64,000 nt of DNA from NCBI GenBank assembly GCA_029204225.1, contig CM055111.1:3101029-3165028 (forward strand), given 5' to 3'. Made by a program: the position numbers and the translations under genes. The notes below the pieces were generated by a model, which had not been told where the DNA came from, made no database searches, and worked only from the letters and a program-made list of their open reading frames with translations. This document shows positions 33,885-44,204 of this stretch, in pieces. The DNA comes from Diphasiastrum complanatum. Taxonomy: Eukaryota; Streptophyta; Lycopodiopsida; Lycopodiales; Lycopodiaceae. Position 1 is the first letter of the stretch. Each line of letters starts with the position of its first letter.

Positions 33885-34345
33885 TCGAGATGGGTGTTAC
33901 TTGTTCCGGTCGAACTTTGGCCTGATTGCTTCAGTTGAGAACTCTCAAATCCCTTCGGTTGAGATTTGATCACTGCCTATGGCTCCGGTTGAGATTTGAG
34001 CAGGCGCTTTGGCTCCGGTTGAGATTTGAGCAGGCGCTTCGGCTCCGGTTGAGATCACTTCGGCTTCGATCGAGATCTGAACGGACACTTCGGCTTCGGT
34101 CGAGATCTGAACGAGCACTTCGACTTCGGTCGAGATCTGGACGGGCACTTCGATTGAGACTTCAGCAGACACTTTGGTCGAGACTTCGGCTGACGCTTCA
34201 GTCGAGATTTCAGCGAACACTTCGATTGAGATTTCAGGGAGCACTTCGGTCGAGATATCAGCAAACACTTCGGCTGAGATTCCAGCGAGCGCTTCGGTCG
34301 AGATTTCATTGAGAGCTCCGGTTGAGATGTGAGTGTGAGCTCCGA
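33885..34345. repeat. Tandem repeat with 24- and 30-base units
   Basis: About fourteen units each start GAGAT or GAGAC and end near CTTCGGTC/CTCCGGTT. Counted unit lengths are 30, 30, 21, 30, 30, then about nine of 24 bases, all multiples of three. Both strands therefore keep open frames (a minus frame of repeats like ISTEVEVLVQ and a plus frame rich in Leu/Arg). It lies between the truncated 5' LTR and gag of Gy1, replacing the LTR end and PBS. Confidence 0.85.
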
Positions 34346-34508
34346 TTGAGATTTAATTTTTTTTTTTTTTTTGTTTTTGATGCACCTACGTTGCATCGGT
34401 CAAGATGGTAAGAGAGAGAGGCTCGGCTGAGATGGAAGAGAAGGTGTTCGGTTGAGACGTGAGAGAGGGTGCTCGGTTGAGATGGAAGAGAAGGTGTTCG
34501 ATTGAGCT

Positions 34509-34715
34509 CCTACATGGTCATTCCATCTTCCGGGATTCACCATGAGGCTTACACAGTTCTTGCATGTCTTTCCTAGCTAGTATTTCTCGGCTCTCATACT
34601 CGGCTCTCAGTCTTCATTAGTCTCGTCTTCTCAGAGACCTCCTCGATCTAAGGTGAGAGGTGCTCTTGAGTTGCTCTGTCAGAGTATCTTGGGGATTCGT
34701 CAGAATCAGCCAACA
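34509..34715 (-). repeat. Truncated 5' LTR of Gy1
   Basis: It is nearly identical to 30,160-30,365 over about 207 bases from the LTR start, then diverges abruptly at about 34,508 into tandem-repeat sequence. R, U5 and PBS are not present. Confidence 0.9.
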
Positions 34716-34720
34716 TTGAT

Positions 34721-34777
34721 GGAAGCCATTGTTTGAATAACCTGGCTTTGAGAACCTTAATACTCGGATACCACTAT
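34721..34777 (-). other. Copia K leader with PBS and gag start
   Basis: On the minus strand, TGGTATCCGAGT (34,773-34,762) matches the initiator tRNA-Met PBS with two mismatches. An ATG at 34,729 begins MASI, interrupted by Gy1 and continued at 29,199. This leader is very short (about 30 bases). Confidence 0.75.
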
Positions 34778-35822
34778 TGGAATCTTTTGAATGATCAACC
34801 CACTCTGATACAGAGTGTTGGTATGCTCTATTTAGGTCAAAATGTTAGAAGCATGAACGAGCACACTTGAATGCTCTATTTCAATGCTGGGAAGACTCAA
34901 ATTCCTTATGCAAAGCTCAGATAGAGTCAATCTATGTAGTTGTAGCTACTACTTCATCTTACAAAAAATCATCTTCCGGGCAATCGACTGACATTGCAGA
35001 TTTGATTTAAGTTTATGAATAGTAGATCATGTTTAGTAACAGCGGAAGTATATCTACTATAAGCAAGCATCAAATTCATTCATAGATTACACACCATAGG
35101 CAAAATGTCGCAACTCTAATTTCATAAATAAGTTTACAACAACGCTTTCAAGTGCTATCTATTTCTCAGATCAGCACGTCGGTGCAAGAGAGGTATTCTC
35201 TCTTACGAGGACTCTAGCTACTGCTAATTCTATATCTGTTTGTGTGACAATGTGTGTCTGCTAGTACATGACTAACACTCACACATCAAAAATAGCCAAC
35301 TCATTTCTCTCATTCATCTTGTTTATATAGAAACAGAGAAAAGGGAGTTTTGCTAATCCTTTCATAACAAGAAACTGGTTAAGCTCATTCTAACGACTTC
35401 CAGTTGTGCGTCGTCATCGTTCTAGAGTCCGTTCTCCATGCTGGTATTTTGTTGATCTTCCTTGGTACTTGGGTCATGAAGATCCATCATTTTTGTAGCC
35501 GTCTATGACCGCAATTGTTGCTTTGCAGTTGTGAGTGGTTGTGAACCGTATCGCATACTGACTGCAATCGTTCCCTTTGCAATGGCCTTCAGTCAGCTAC
35601 TTCGTGAACTGGTTCCTTTTGGTCTTCGCTAGCATATCGCAATTTTTAAAAAGTCGTGGTCTTCGGTTCCTAGCGGTGCCTTGAGGTGCGGTTTGGTTCC
35701 TTCGGTCTTTGCTTGTGGAAAAGCTTTTGTTGTGTCCCTTTGAGAGCTACGGATGCTTGAGTTATGTTGGTGTGATATGCATACTGCACTAAATCCTGTA
35801 TTGTCCTTGAGGAATTCCAACA
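34778..35822 (-). repeat. Probable 5' LTR of Copia K
   Basis: Between the K PBS and position 35,822 lies about 1,045 bases starting TGTTGGAATTCCTCAAGG on the minus strand. This fits a TG-starting LTR. However, immediately outside on the plus strand is TGGTATTAGAGC (35,823-35,834), itself PBS-like, so the same block could be an LTR of a plus-strand element. No second copy exists in the window to decide. Confidence 0.5.
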
Positions 35823-36390
35823 TGGTATTAGAGCTGCAAGATGCTACAAGCGTGCACGATCTAAAAGAGCTGTTCACCAGAAAAGCCAACATCAGAGAAG
35901 GAGCCTTTGAAGGACACCATACTGGGATATTGGTAGTCCAGTTGACAGAAAGTAGTAAAGTTCCTTTGATTTGATCTTCAAGAAAGCAATGGCAAAAGGT
36001 TAAAGTAAGAATTTTGAGAGAATTTCGAGATAAATTGTAGAGAATTCTAAGGTAAATTGTAGTGAATTCCAGGGTAAATTGTAGTAGCTTCAGTGGTTTT
36101 TGAAAAAAAATATTGTTTGAGGTAGAGAATCCATTATATGGATAGCCATTTGGTGCAACTAGATCTGTAGAGGAGCTGCACATAACAATGATAGCTAGCC
36201 AAATATTTATAGAGAACAATTGGGTGGAAATCTGAAAAAGTTTTGAAAATTTTAGATTTCGTGGGATGTTGGCAAGTTTCTCAAAAAAAATGAACCGCTT
36301 GTAGTCAATATCGCACCAATGTCTACGCCGTAAAAGATTATGACGCGTCGGATTTTGACAGATCTTTTGAACTTGCCTACAAATGGATTC
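35823..36390. other. Unassigned stretch with plus-strand PBS-like start
   Basis: It begins TGGTATTAGAGCTGCAAG. A plus frame after it reads LKELFTRKANIREGAFEG and then decays. A 255-codon minus frame (36,396-35,629) spans this stretch and the LTR edge but shows no family resemblance. I cannot assign it. Confidence 0.35.
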
Positions 36391-36408
36391 TTGCATCCAT
36401 CATAGCAA

Positions 36409-36971
36409 TTACGTGGCACTATTATCTACAGAATGGGGAGGAATAGTAGTATCTATAGGATTTACAAGATTGTCCAAAATTGTTGTGGTTGTATCTACAA
36501 CAGCATCGAGGGCCGCATTTTTAGTACATCTTGCTCAAAAGAAGCAGCCTGCAAATTCATGTGCTTTACTTTTTTGGGAGCATCAGTTTTGTTTTTCACA
36601 ACCCTTTTAGGGGCTTTTTGCTTGCAAGGCCTCTTGGTAGAAAGGTTTGTCCTATCTAGGGGCTCATCTCTAGGTGCAAATGGCTCACCCTTATGGAGTC
36701 TACAATATCTATCTCTCATTCTATAAAACAACTGAAAATTCTTGGGCATTATAGTTACTTGATTGGCATGAATAGCTAGCAGAAAGAAATCCTCAAAAAA
36801 TAGGCTCTGATAATCCTTAGCAACCTGTTGAAGGCACTGTAGTGCCTCCATTGTAAACATAACAAAACTTCCCAGGTCAACTCTGGTGATCTAGCGAATC
36901 ATCCACGTTGTCCAATTCTGGGTATGACATGGAATATTCTTGAATATGGCAAGAGGCTTCTGCAATAAGCC
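36409..36971 (-). pseudogene. Histone-H3-like histone-fold fragment with C-terminal extension
   Basis: The minus frame 36,860-36,495 (121 codons, ATG at 36,860) aligns with the C-terminal half of histone H3. LQQVAKDYQSLFFED (residues 10-24) matches H3 LQEAAEAYLVGLFED in helix 2. AIHANQVTIMPKNFQL (29-44) matches AIHAKRVTIMPKDIQL in loop 2 and helix 3. Upstream in frame, past one TAG, VDLGSF resembles TDLRF and QKPLAIFKNI resembles RKLPFQRLVREI. After the fold comes a non-H3 basic tail (KRPCKQKAPKRVVKNK) and, after a frameshift near 36,525, about 36 more codons (LDAVVDTTTTILDNLVNP) to a stop at 36,409. It is strongly diverged; canonical H3 ends right after helix 3. It could be an H3-variant relic, a retro-captured fragment or one exon of a real gene. 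Confidence 0.75.
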
Positions 36972-37323
36972 CAAACAATACATAACTGCAGTAGAGAGTC
37001 AAAAGTATTAGAAACAGGCGACCAGTTGGCATCATGCGTGTGTGAGTCCAATATTGGGGCTTAGGCTAATAAGTGCCATGGAGCACAATTATTCAATAAA
37101 GTATTTTAAACTTAGCTTTTGTAAAGTTCTTAAGTTGGGAAACAAAACTTGACCTCAAGAAACACAAAGTGATCTTGACGGTCAAGATAGTGATCCTGAT
37201 GGAGCTTCAATAAGAAATCAGAGCGAAGGGGGCTTACCTCTCAAATCTATAGGAGGGAGCCATTTCCTTTGTATTTGCTCTCCTTCTACTCTTCTTAATA
37301 AAAGTCTGTCCATTTCACTTTCA

Positions 37324-37554
<231 letters not shown>

Positions 37555-39230
37555 TTTAAGAAAACCATGGAGTGATCAGTAAGATCCGTAGGTAGGATTT
37601 CTTTCACCGTTCACCTCCCTTGAGAAGACCAACCTCTTGAGGAGAAGATCTAGAGCCAAGAATGCCTAGATAAGAACCAATAAACAAAGCCAAGAAACGA
37701 CCAAAAAGAGAAGAAGCAACAAAGATGAACGTCGCACAAATCTAGGCTATTCCATGAGTAGATTCGAAGCTAGGATTGAAAACCTTAGCAAGCCTAGATC
37801 CCCACTCCTATTTTGTTTCTTAGCCCTCTCCCCATTTGGATCAATTACTACATTACAACTCACCGGTTGGAGATCCAAACCCCATCTTTGCCCTCTTGAT
37901 CATGACGACAATTTGGTAGAAGTGGGCTTTATGAATTAGGAAGGTGGTCGACCTCTAAAATTTCTTTATCTCTAACAACCAACTGCTCCTATTACACCTT
38001 CTCGTTCGCCTTGGAGGATTCAAGGCTACAAGAGGCCTTGCGACAAAACCAGAAGAGAAAAAATTTCCTTCTAGTATGTTTTGTCATATTAATAGCAGAC
38101 AGGTGGTGAAATATCGCTTCCATGCATGAGAGTACAGAGGTGAGGTCTGGGTGCATAGAGAACCGATATGTATGTTGGAAATTAAGCTCACAATTTTATC
38201 CTTGGTGATACTATTTCTATTTCAAGATTTTTCCTGCACATTTTGATCACTGATCTAAGGTCAGATGAAACCTCTTTAGGTTCTATGTCTGCTCATTTGA
38301 TTCCTATAGAAATCACAGAACTGACAGCCGAACTACTTGAAGGACGACCACATCTACCTTCCGACTAATCTTCTTCCAAGGATCAAAGGGTAACCATTCC
38401 TATTCTATTCTACATTTGAATGGCAAGTATTTGATGAACATTGAAGATCTGTCCATCTTCAACAACTTCAACAAATCAGTCTTTTCTATTAGTCTGTAGA
38501 AATACACTATCTTTGCAACACTCTGTAGAAACGAACTATTTGTCGCACAGTTTGCATTTTTCCAAAAGGCAAAAAATGTGAAATGTGACTATTTCGACGA
38601 GGTTCCAACTACTTCCGAAAAATATGCGAAGTATGTGACCCAAGCATACTTCAGAAATATGACCGAAGTCTACCTCCAAAATATGCAAGGAATGCAACAA
38701 ACTCGTCCACGTCAACACCTTTGAGTCATCTATCTGATGTACACTTGTACAGATCGTCGAATTCCTTTTTTCGATCATCCGAGACTCTCAGGGACACCAA
38801 AGATGCCCAAATTGAAATCGACTCCCCATCTAGTACATCTCATCAATACAAGAGGGAGGAGCATTATAAGGCCCAATATACTCAATTAAAATCCAATATT
38901 GGTGTCTTAAAAGATAATTATGAATCAGCACTCCAAAAATGCACTTGAAATCTCAAATCTTTGGGCCAAATATGCGAAATGAGCCGAGGAGATTACAACT
39001 CTAGAGCAAATGGTTGATGTCAAGGACCATGCCATGAGGCAATTCACCGAACTAAGCATGGACCCAAGCAACAACTTCTCTCTAGAATTGAAACATCACT
39101 CCGTGCTGATCTCGCATCAAATTGGCCTTGATGGAACCAGCCTTTCTGACTTGAGTGCTATTCCATTACAAAACTCACACATTGAAATATAATTGTTGTT
39201 GAGGAAGAATGTAAATCCAGATGTGGATTT
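37555..39230. other. Unassigned stretch
   Basis: There are short plus-strand open pieces (37,754-37,939; 38,721-38,948; 39,010-39,192), the second with a coiled-coil-like charged end (YKREEHYKAQYTQLKSNIGV). No family is recognised. It could be eroded gag-like or host sequence. Confidence 0.4.
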
Positions 39231-39234
39231 ACGA

Positions 39235-41068
39235 GTGTCTACATCTCTTGCCCAACTTCTAAATATTGATTGAGAATATTGAGTTTGTCACTATCGACTG
39301 CTCCATAACAAATGCGTAAGTCCATAGTAGCTCAAATGTATCTTATAACTATAATAAAAGCTTTCCAATGTGTAAAACTAGTATTGGTCATAAACTGACT
39401 TAAGGTACAAACTGCTAAAGCTATGTCTGATCTAGTACAGATTATTGCGTACATACGAGATCCTATTATCGAATGATAAGGAAACCCACGCATCTACTCC
39501 GTCTCTTCGATTGTCTAAGGACATTGGTCTCTCGGATCTTAGATCGATATTATTGCTAAAAAGCAGCGTGTCGTCCACATACAAAGTGATAATAATAAAA
39601 GAATGATGCACTCTCTGGGATATTAGAATTTGAAGTGCTTGGTTTATAGTCGTGATCGATAAGAAAAGTGTTGATTCTATGAAAACCATGCTCTAGTAGA
39701 TTGCTTCAAGCCATAAAGTGGTCTGTGGAGTTTGCATACATGGTTCTTTCTGCCTTCGATAATATAACCTTCAGGCTATATCATGAAGATATCTTCTTCG
39801 ATAAATCCATTAAGATAGGCTGCTTGTACATCCATTTGATGTATCTCTAGATCGGCTACAACAACAAATAAAAATAGAAGTCTGATCGATAAATTCTTTA
39901 CTACTGGACTGAAAGTCTCAATGTAGTTGACATTATGTATCTACGAAATACTCTCACAACAAGTCGAGCTTTTCTTTGATCGATGCTTCCATCAGCCTTG
40001 TATTTGATTTTGAATATCCATTTGCAATCAACTACATTTGGGCCTGACAGACAATTCGACAATAGTCCAAGTCTAGTTCTTGATGAGAGATGAATATTCT
40101 GTATCCATAGCATCTTTTCAAAGATTGGAATCGGGCTGACTAAGTGCCTCTTCGACAGTAGTCGGATCTTGAACAAGATAAGTTGTAGATTCGTCGATAT
40201 ACCTTATAGGTGGTCTGCGATCTCTTGTCGACTTCTAGGAGATGGGGCAAAGTTGATTATTTTCATTTTGTTGTAGTTGCTAAGCTGCAACATCTTCTTC
40301 AGATTTGTTGTTGATAAGCTGTTCTTCTGAAGTAGACGAGCTAGGACCTTCAATAGTATCAGTCGACTTGGGAACAAAAATGTTCGATATTTTGGGAATG
40401 TCATATAGGTCCAACTCTATGAGCTTTACCCTTTCCTTTGAGGTCGATGAACTGATCTTCGATGAAGACGATATCCTGACTTCTGAATATCTTCGACTCG
40501 ACAAGATCATACAGCTTATAAGCTTTATCTAGAGTAGTGTAACTGATGAAAATAGATTTGATACTATGGAAGTCGAGCTTCTTCTTGATATCTGGCGGTA
40601 TCTGCGCATAAGCGATACATCCAAAAACGCATAGGTTTGATAATGATGGTTTGGAGCCTGTCCAAACTTCCTAAGGCATTTTGTTTGAGAGACCTTTATT
40701 CAGACATCTATTCTGGATATAGCTGCAATGGAAACATTTTCATCCCATAAGACTTTCAGAAGTGTCGCATAAGCAAGCATACACTTGGCCGATTCGACTA
40801 AGGTTCTGTTCTTTCTCTAAGCTAGTCCATTCGATTGAGGCAAATATGAGGTAATGAACTGTTGCTCAATGTTGTTGTTAAGGTAGTACTCCTTGAATTT
40901 GGTAGTGTAGTCTCCCCCATTGTTGGACCTCAGTGCTTTAATTTTCTTAGCAGTTTCCATTTTTGCATGCTCCTTAAATTGTCGAAAGATTTTGAAAGCC
41001 TCCGATTGCTGCTTAACCATAACTATAGGGGATGCGGGTTGTGACTCAAAGTGAGCTCCAACCAAGTC
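39235..41068 (-). pseudogene. pol: Copia M pol remnant
   Basis: On the minus strand: the integrase core end (FRQFKEHAKMETAKKIKALR, then SNNGGDY where the catalytic Asp has become Asn). Next is QSNGLA followed by TAG exactly where the catalytic Glu codon of ERKNR should be. Then come RT fingers (VVDCKWIFKIKYKADGSI, 40,176-39,901), RT catalytic TLYVDDTLLFSNN (39,689-39,432) and the RT end (TRSDIALAVCTLSQFMTN, about 39,400-39,240). Frameshifts lie throughout. Gag, protease, RNase H and LTRs are not seen. It is a different Copia lineage from B/D, judging by KYKADGSI and the TLLFSNN motif. Confidence 0.85.
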
Positions 41069-41099
41069 TCAGCTCCTCTTGCTAGAATGTCGTCCTGGC

Positions 41100-41895
41100 A
41101 CTCGTCTTTGCATGCCAGTGCCCCGAAGACTAGGGTCCGTCACACACTTGAAATGTAACCTTCTCATATTTTTTAATAAAGTGGGATTTTTCTCAAACTA
41201 ACTCTAATTACCATCTAGGTTTCAATGTTCGATAAAAGTGCCAGTTATAAGGCCGCTTCAAATCTTTTTGATCTAGCACATAGCTTAGGGTCGTATCCCA
41301 AGACGCTAGTGGTATGTCGTTGGGACCATTTGGTCCAGAAACTGGTTGTCGTCATATTTGTCATGGCTTATGGTCTTGAGTGTTCCTTGCATGAATTTTA
41401 ATTCGTTGAACTCTTGGGAAACGGACTCTAACCTGTTGGCTTAGTTGGATGGCTTGCTTGGGTGGAAGTTACCTATTTATGGTTGTCCAGTCTGGCATGG
41501 TGCCAGGTTGGCTTCCACTACTCGTGATGAAGCTTTGAGTTGGTTAAGTTTGATGTAAGTTAGACGACTTGCTTGGAATGAATATTACTCATTTGTAATG
41601 AAGCTTCGAGTTGGCTGAGTTTGATGTAAGTCAGGTGGCTTGATTGGAGAAAAGTTACCCATGTCGCTCGGGACCCCCGATCTGGCATGGTGCTAGGTTG
41701 GATCTCAACGTTGGTGCCAGACCTTCGAGTTGGTTAAGTCTGATCTTTGTTGGCGAGTTGGCTACTTGTATGTTGAGTGGGTTCGGACAACAACTGTTGA
41801 AAGTCGAGAAGCTAAGTCGTGGTCCCCGGCTCCTTTTGGAATGCCTGCACTATAGGACGTGACTTCCAAGTTGCATCTCTGAAGAAAATTCTTTA
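41100..41895 (+). repeat. Degenerate repeats ahead of Copia G1
   Basis: Segments of about 70-100 bases recur with variation: GAGTTGGTTAAGTTTGATG at about 41,533, 41,600 and 41,730; GGCTTGCTTGGGTGGAAGTTACC-like words at about 41,450, 41,570 and 41,638; and TCTGGCATGGTGC at 41,491 and 41,683. There is no coding similarity. It may be part of an unrecognised LTR or satellite. Confidence 0.5.
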
Positions 41896-42928
41896 TGAAG
41901 AAACAAGACGTTTCTATTACCAAAGATTTGCTAGCTTTCAGGTTTCAGTTTGACAAAAAGACACGAAGCAAAAATGTTTGCGAACATCTTGACGAAAAGA
42001 CACGAACGCAAAATGTTCGTGAAAGAAAAATGTTCGTGATACAACAGGAGAAAGTCAGATGACGTGAAAGTCAGACTACTTGAAGCGACACAAAAATCTT
42101 CACGACACCTTTTGACCTTCACACTCCAAAGGACCAGGAAGATCATCCAAGTACCATGAAGTACAAAAAACCATGATTTGATATGATGACATTAGCGGAA
42201 GAACGTTAGGATGTGCCTAACTCACCTCTCTTGTAATCCATGATTAGTTATAGATTGCTTAATCTATCTAATCATATATGCTACTCTAAATGTATGCAAT
42301 TACTAGATGTATAAAATACATACAGTAGCAGATAGAAAATATACATAATAGAAGTCTGCCTATGAGTGAGACAATTTTATAAGCAGGATCTACAGAGATC
42401 CAAGAAGTCCGCTAGTAAGCGAGACGCTACTCGTGAGAGAACACTATTTTCTCTCACGCCAATGTGATGTGTGGATTTGTCATACAGCGCTCAAAATCAA
42501 GAGGATCTATAGATGATATTGTAGCTATTATGCACATATCACTCTCAATTTTGTCTGATCTTGAATGAACTACTGTCTGCTATTGCATGTGTATCTCATT
42601 CACTTGTTTTATCATTTTTGCACACTGGTTCAGTTTTGTTGAATGTTGTATTAATCTATAACGTAGATTAGCAGTGCCTGTCTACTTTCTGGAGGATTTA
42701 GGAATGATATAGTAGGCAGTGACCAACAATCATATCTGAAATCTATCTAAATTGTTTTCGTTCATGATTAATCTGATTTCGCTTTAGCAATGTCAATATC
42801 AGAGCTTGTTCAAGTTTTGCTTTGCTTCACTTCGTTTCGTCTAGTTTCGCTTTGTTTCGTTTCGTTTCGTTTCGTTTAGAGCCTGATTGATATTTGCAAT
42901 TTGTGTTCCATTATTATTTTTTGCATCA
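41896..42928 (+). repeat. 5' LTR of Copia G1 (1,033 bp)
   Basis: It runs from TGAAGAAACAAGACG to TTTTTTGCATCA. It carries a TATAAAATA element at 42,310 and a short (TTTCG)n pentamer array near 42,850. The LTR also holds repeated ACACGAA/TGTTCG words near its start. Confidence 0.88.
42310..42318 (+). promoter_or_regulatory. Putative TATA box in G1 5' LTR
   Basis: TATAAAATA lies in the middle of the LTR and is conserved in the 3' LTR (about 47,220). The promoter role is inferred. Confidence 0.5.
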
Positions 42929-42929
42929 G

Positions 42930-42941
42930 TGGTATCAGAGC
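42930..42941 (+). other. PBS of Copia G1
   Basis: TGGTATCAGAGC lies one base after the LTR end GCATCA. It matches initiator tRNA-Met exactly. Confidence 0.95.
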
Positions 42942-43038
42942 ACCTGTCATAGTCTGACATAACCAAAAAGCTATCAGGTCTAGGTAGTTAAGCATTCAAA
43001 CAAAGAACCATCAACAAGTGAGAACACAATTCACAGCA

Positions 43039-44204
43039 ATGGCTTCAATAAGCAGCATACAATCCAATATCTATACAATCCTCGACTCATCAGTATCTAA
43101 TTTCTTAGCATGGAAAGTATGACCTCACTGATACTAAAGGGAGAAGGATTATTTCCTTGGGTAGATGGCAACAAGGAGATGCCTACAATTAGAAGGAAGG
43201 AGCTACGTGAATAGAGGGAGAAGAATGACAAGGCAATAGCCGTGTTATCTTCACCCATCGAAGATAGCCTAACTCTTGACTTGGCTACAATCTCTAAAGC
43301 AAAAGAGATGTGAAATATATTCCTCACAAGATTTCAGATGAAATCATGCAGTCAGATCATGTTGCTCGAAGATCAGCTGACAAACCTACAGTGGGATGGT
43401 AAAGACCTCACTTCCTTCATTAGGAAGATGAAGGATCTATTTCTTTCACTACACAACTCTGGAACAGAAAATGCAATATCAGCAAAGAAGCAACTCACTT
43501 GCCTATTGAGAGCTTTACTAAGATCCTTCCAGATAACCAGAACGCTGCTAGCAAAAGATCCTACTATGACACTCAAAAAGGTTGTTGTCGATATTCGAAA
43601 AGAAGTTGAAACTCGAGAGCACCTTGATCACAATGATGCTTCTGAACAAGCCCTCTATAGCAACAAGGAGAAGACAAAGAAGCAATTCAAGCCTAAGAGG
43701 GAGTCAAATCGAAAGCAGGATCGAGATCAGCAAGCAGATGGAGCCAACAACGACAAATGAAAGAACAAAGGAAGGTCGAAACAGTAGAGTGGAGACAAGC
43801 AAACATGCGTGAGATGCAAACGCGAAGGACATACTATCGATTCGTGTTGGCTTAATCCAAAAATTGAGTGTATCCATTGTCATAAGAAGGGTCATGCAGC
43901 CATGGACTGCCGCCAGAACCCAAGTAACAAACAAACTCAAAGCAGACAGGAGAACAATAATAGTTTGTCCTATGTGGAGGAGCCAGAGAGCTCAAAGATG
44001 GGCGAAGAAAAATCGAATCACAGAAATTCAACCGCCTACATCTATGCAGACATGTGTGTAGTATCAACACCTAATAGACAGGAGGTAATTCTTGATTTAG
44101 GAGCTACCTCACACTCATTACATCAAGACGGATCATGTCTGATTTCCGAAGTGCAGATCCATCAAGATTTATCATTCTTGGAGATGGATCAAAGCATCAA
44201 GTGA
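43039..44204 (+). pseudogene. gag: Copia G1 gag and protease site
   Basis: The ATG at 43,039 (MASISSIQSNIYTILDSSVS) begins Gag, but a frameshift and stops appear within 30 codons. The main open pieces are 43,338-43,760 (LQWDGKDLTSFIRKMKDLF, PTMTLKKVVVDIRKEVE) and 43,809-44,204. The latter has a first Cys cluster (CVRCKREGHTIDSC) and a knuckle CIHCHKKGHAAMDC with all ligands kept. The protease site reads LDLGATSH, with Leu replacing the Ser of DSGA. It is closely related to K. Confidence 0.88.

Larger units (their letters stand above)
29200..34715 (-). mobile_element. Gy1: gag-only LTR element nested in Copia K
   Basis: The ends are fixed by TSD TTGAT (29,195-29,199 and 34,716-34,720). Removing the element and one TSD joins K's gag start to the rest of K Gag in frame (ATCAA at the joint). 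The minus-strand order is: truncated 5' LTR (34,715-34,509), tandem repeat, Gag with zinc knuckles, a non-gag region with a coiled-coil frame, PPT, and complete 3' LTR. No protease, RT, RNase H or integrase motif is visible in 5.5 kb, so it is non-autonomous and resembles the gag-only plant elements called TR-GAG or large LARDs. The LTR termini are TGTTGGC and GTCAACA. Confidence 0.85.

Noticed and set aside
33926-34312. Leu/Arg-rich 128-codon plus-strand ORF
   Set aside because: It is a by-product of the 24/30-base tandem array, which keeps several frames open; antisense to Gy1.
33885-34345. CRISPR-like array
   Set aside because: The repeats are contiguous and degenerate, without unique spacers, and lie in a eukaryotic retroelement.
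35629-36396. 255-codon minus-strand ORF
   Set aside because: It crosses the LTR edge at 35,822, shows no family motif or even composition, and fits a chance open frame. I would reconsider if homologues exist.
36495-36860. Centromeric H3 (CenH3) identity for the H3-like fragment
   Set aside because: The VTIMPK loop is like canonical H3, and the diagnostic longer loop 1 of CenH3 cannot be seen because the upstream part is decayed. Left as H3-like only.
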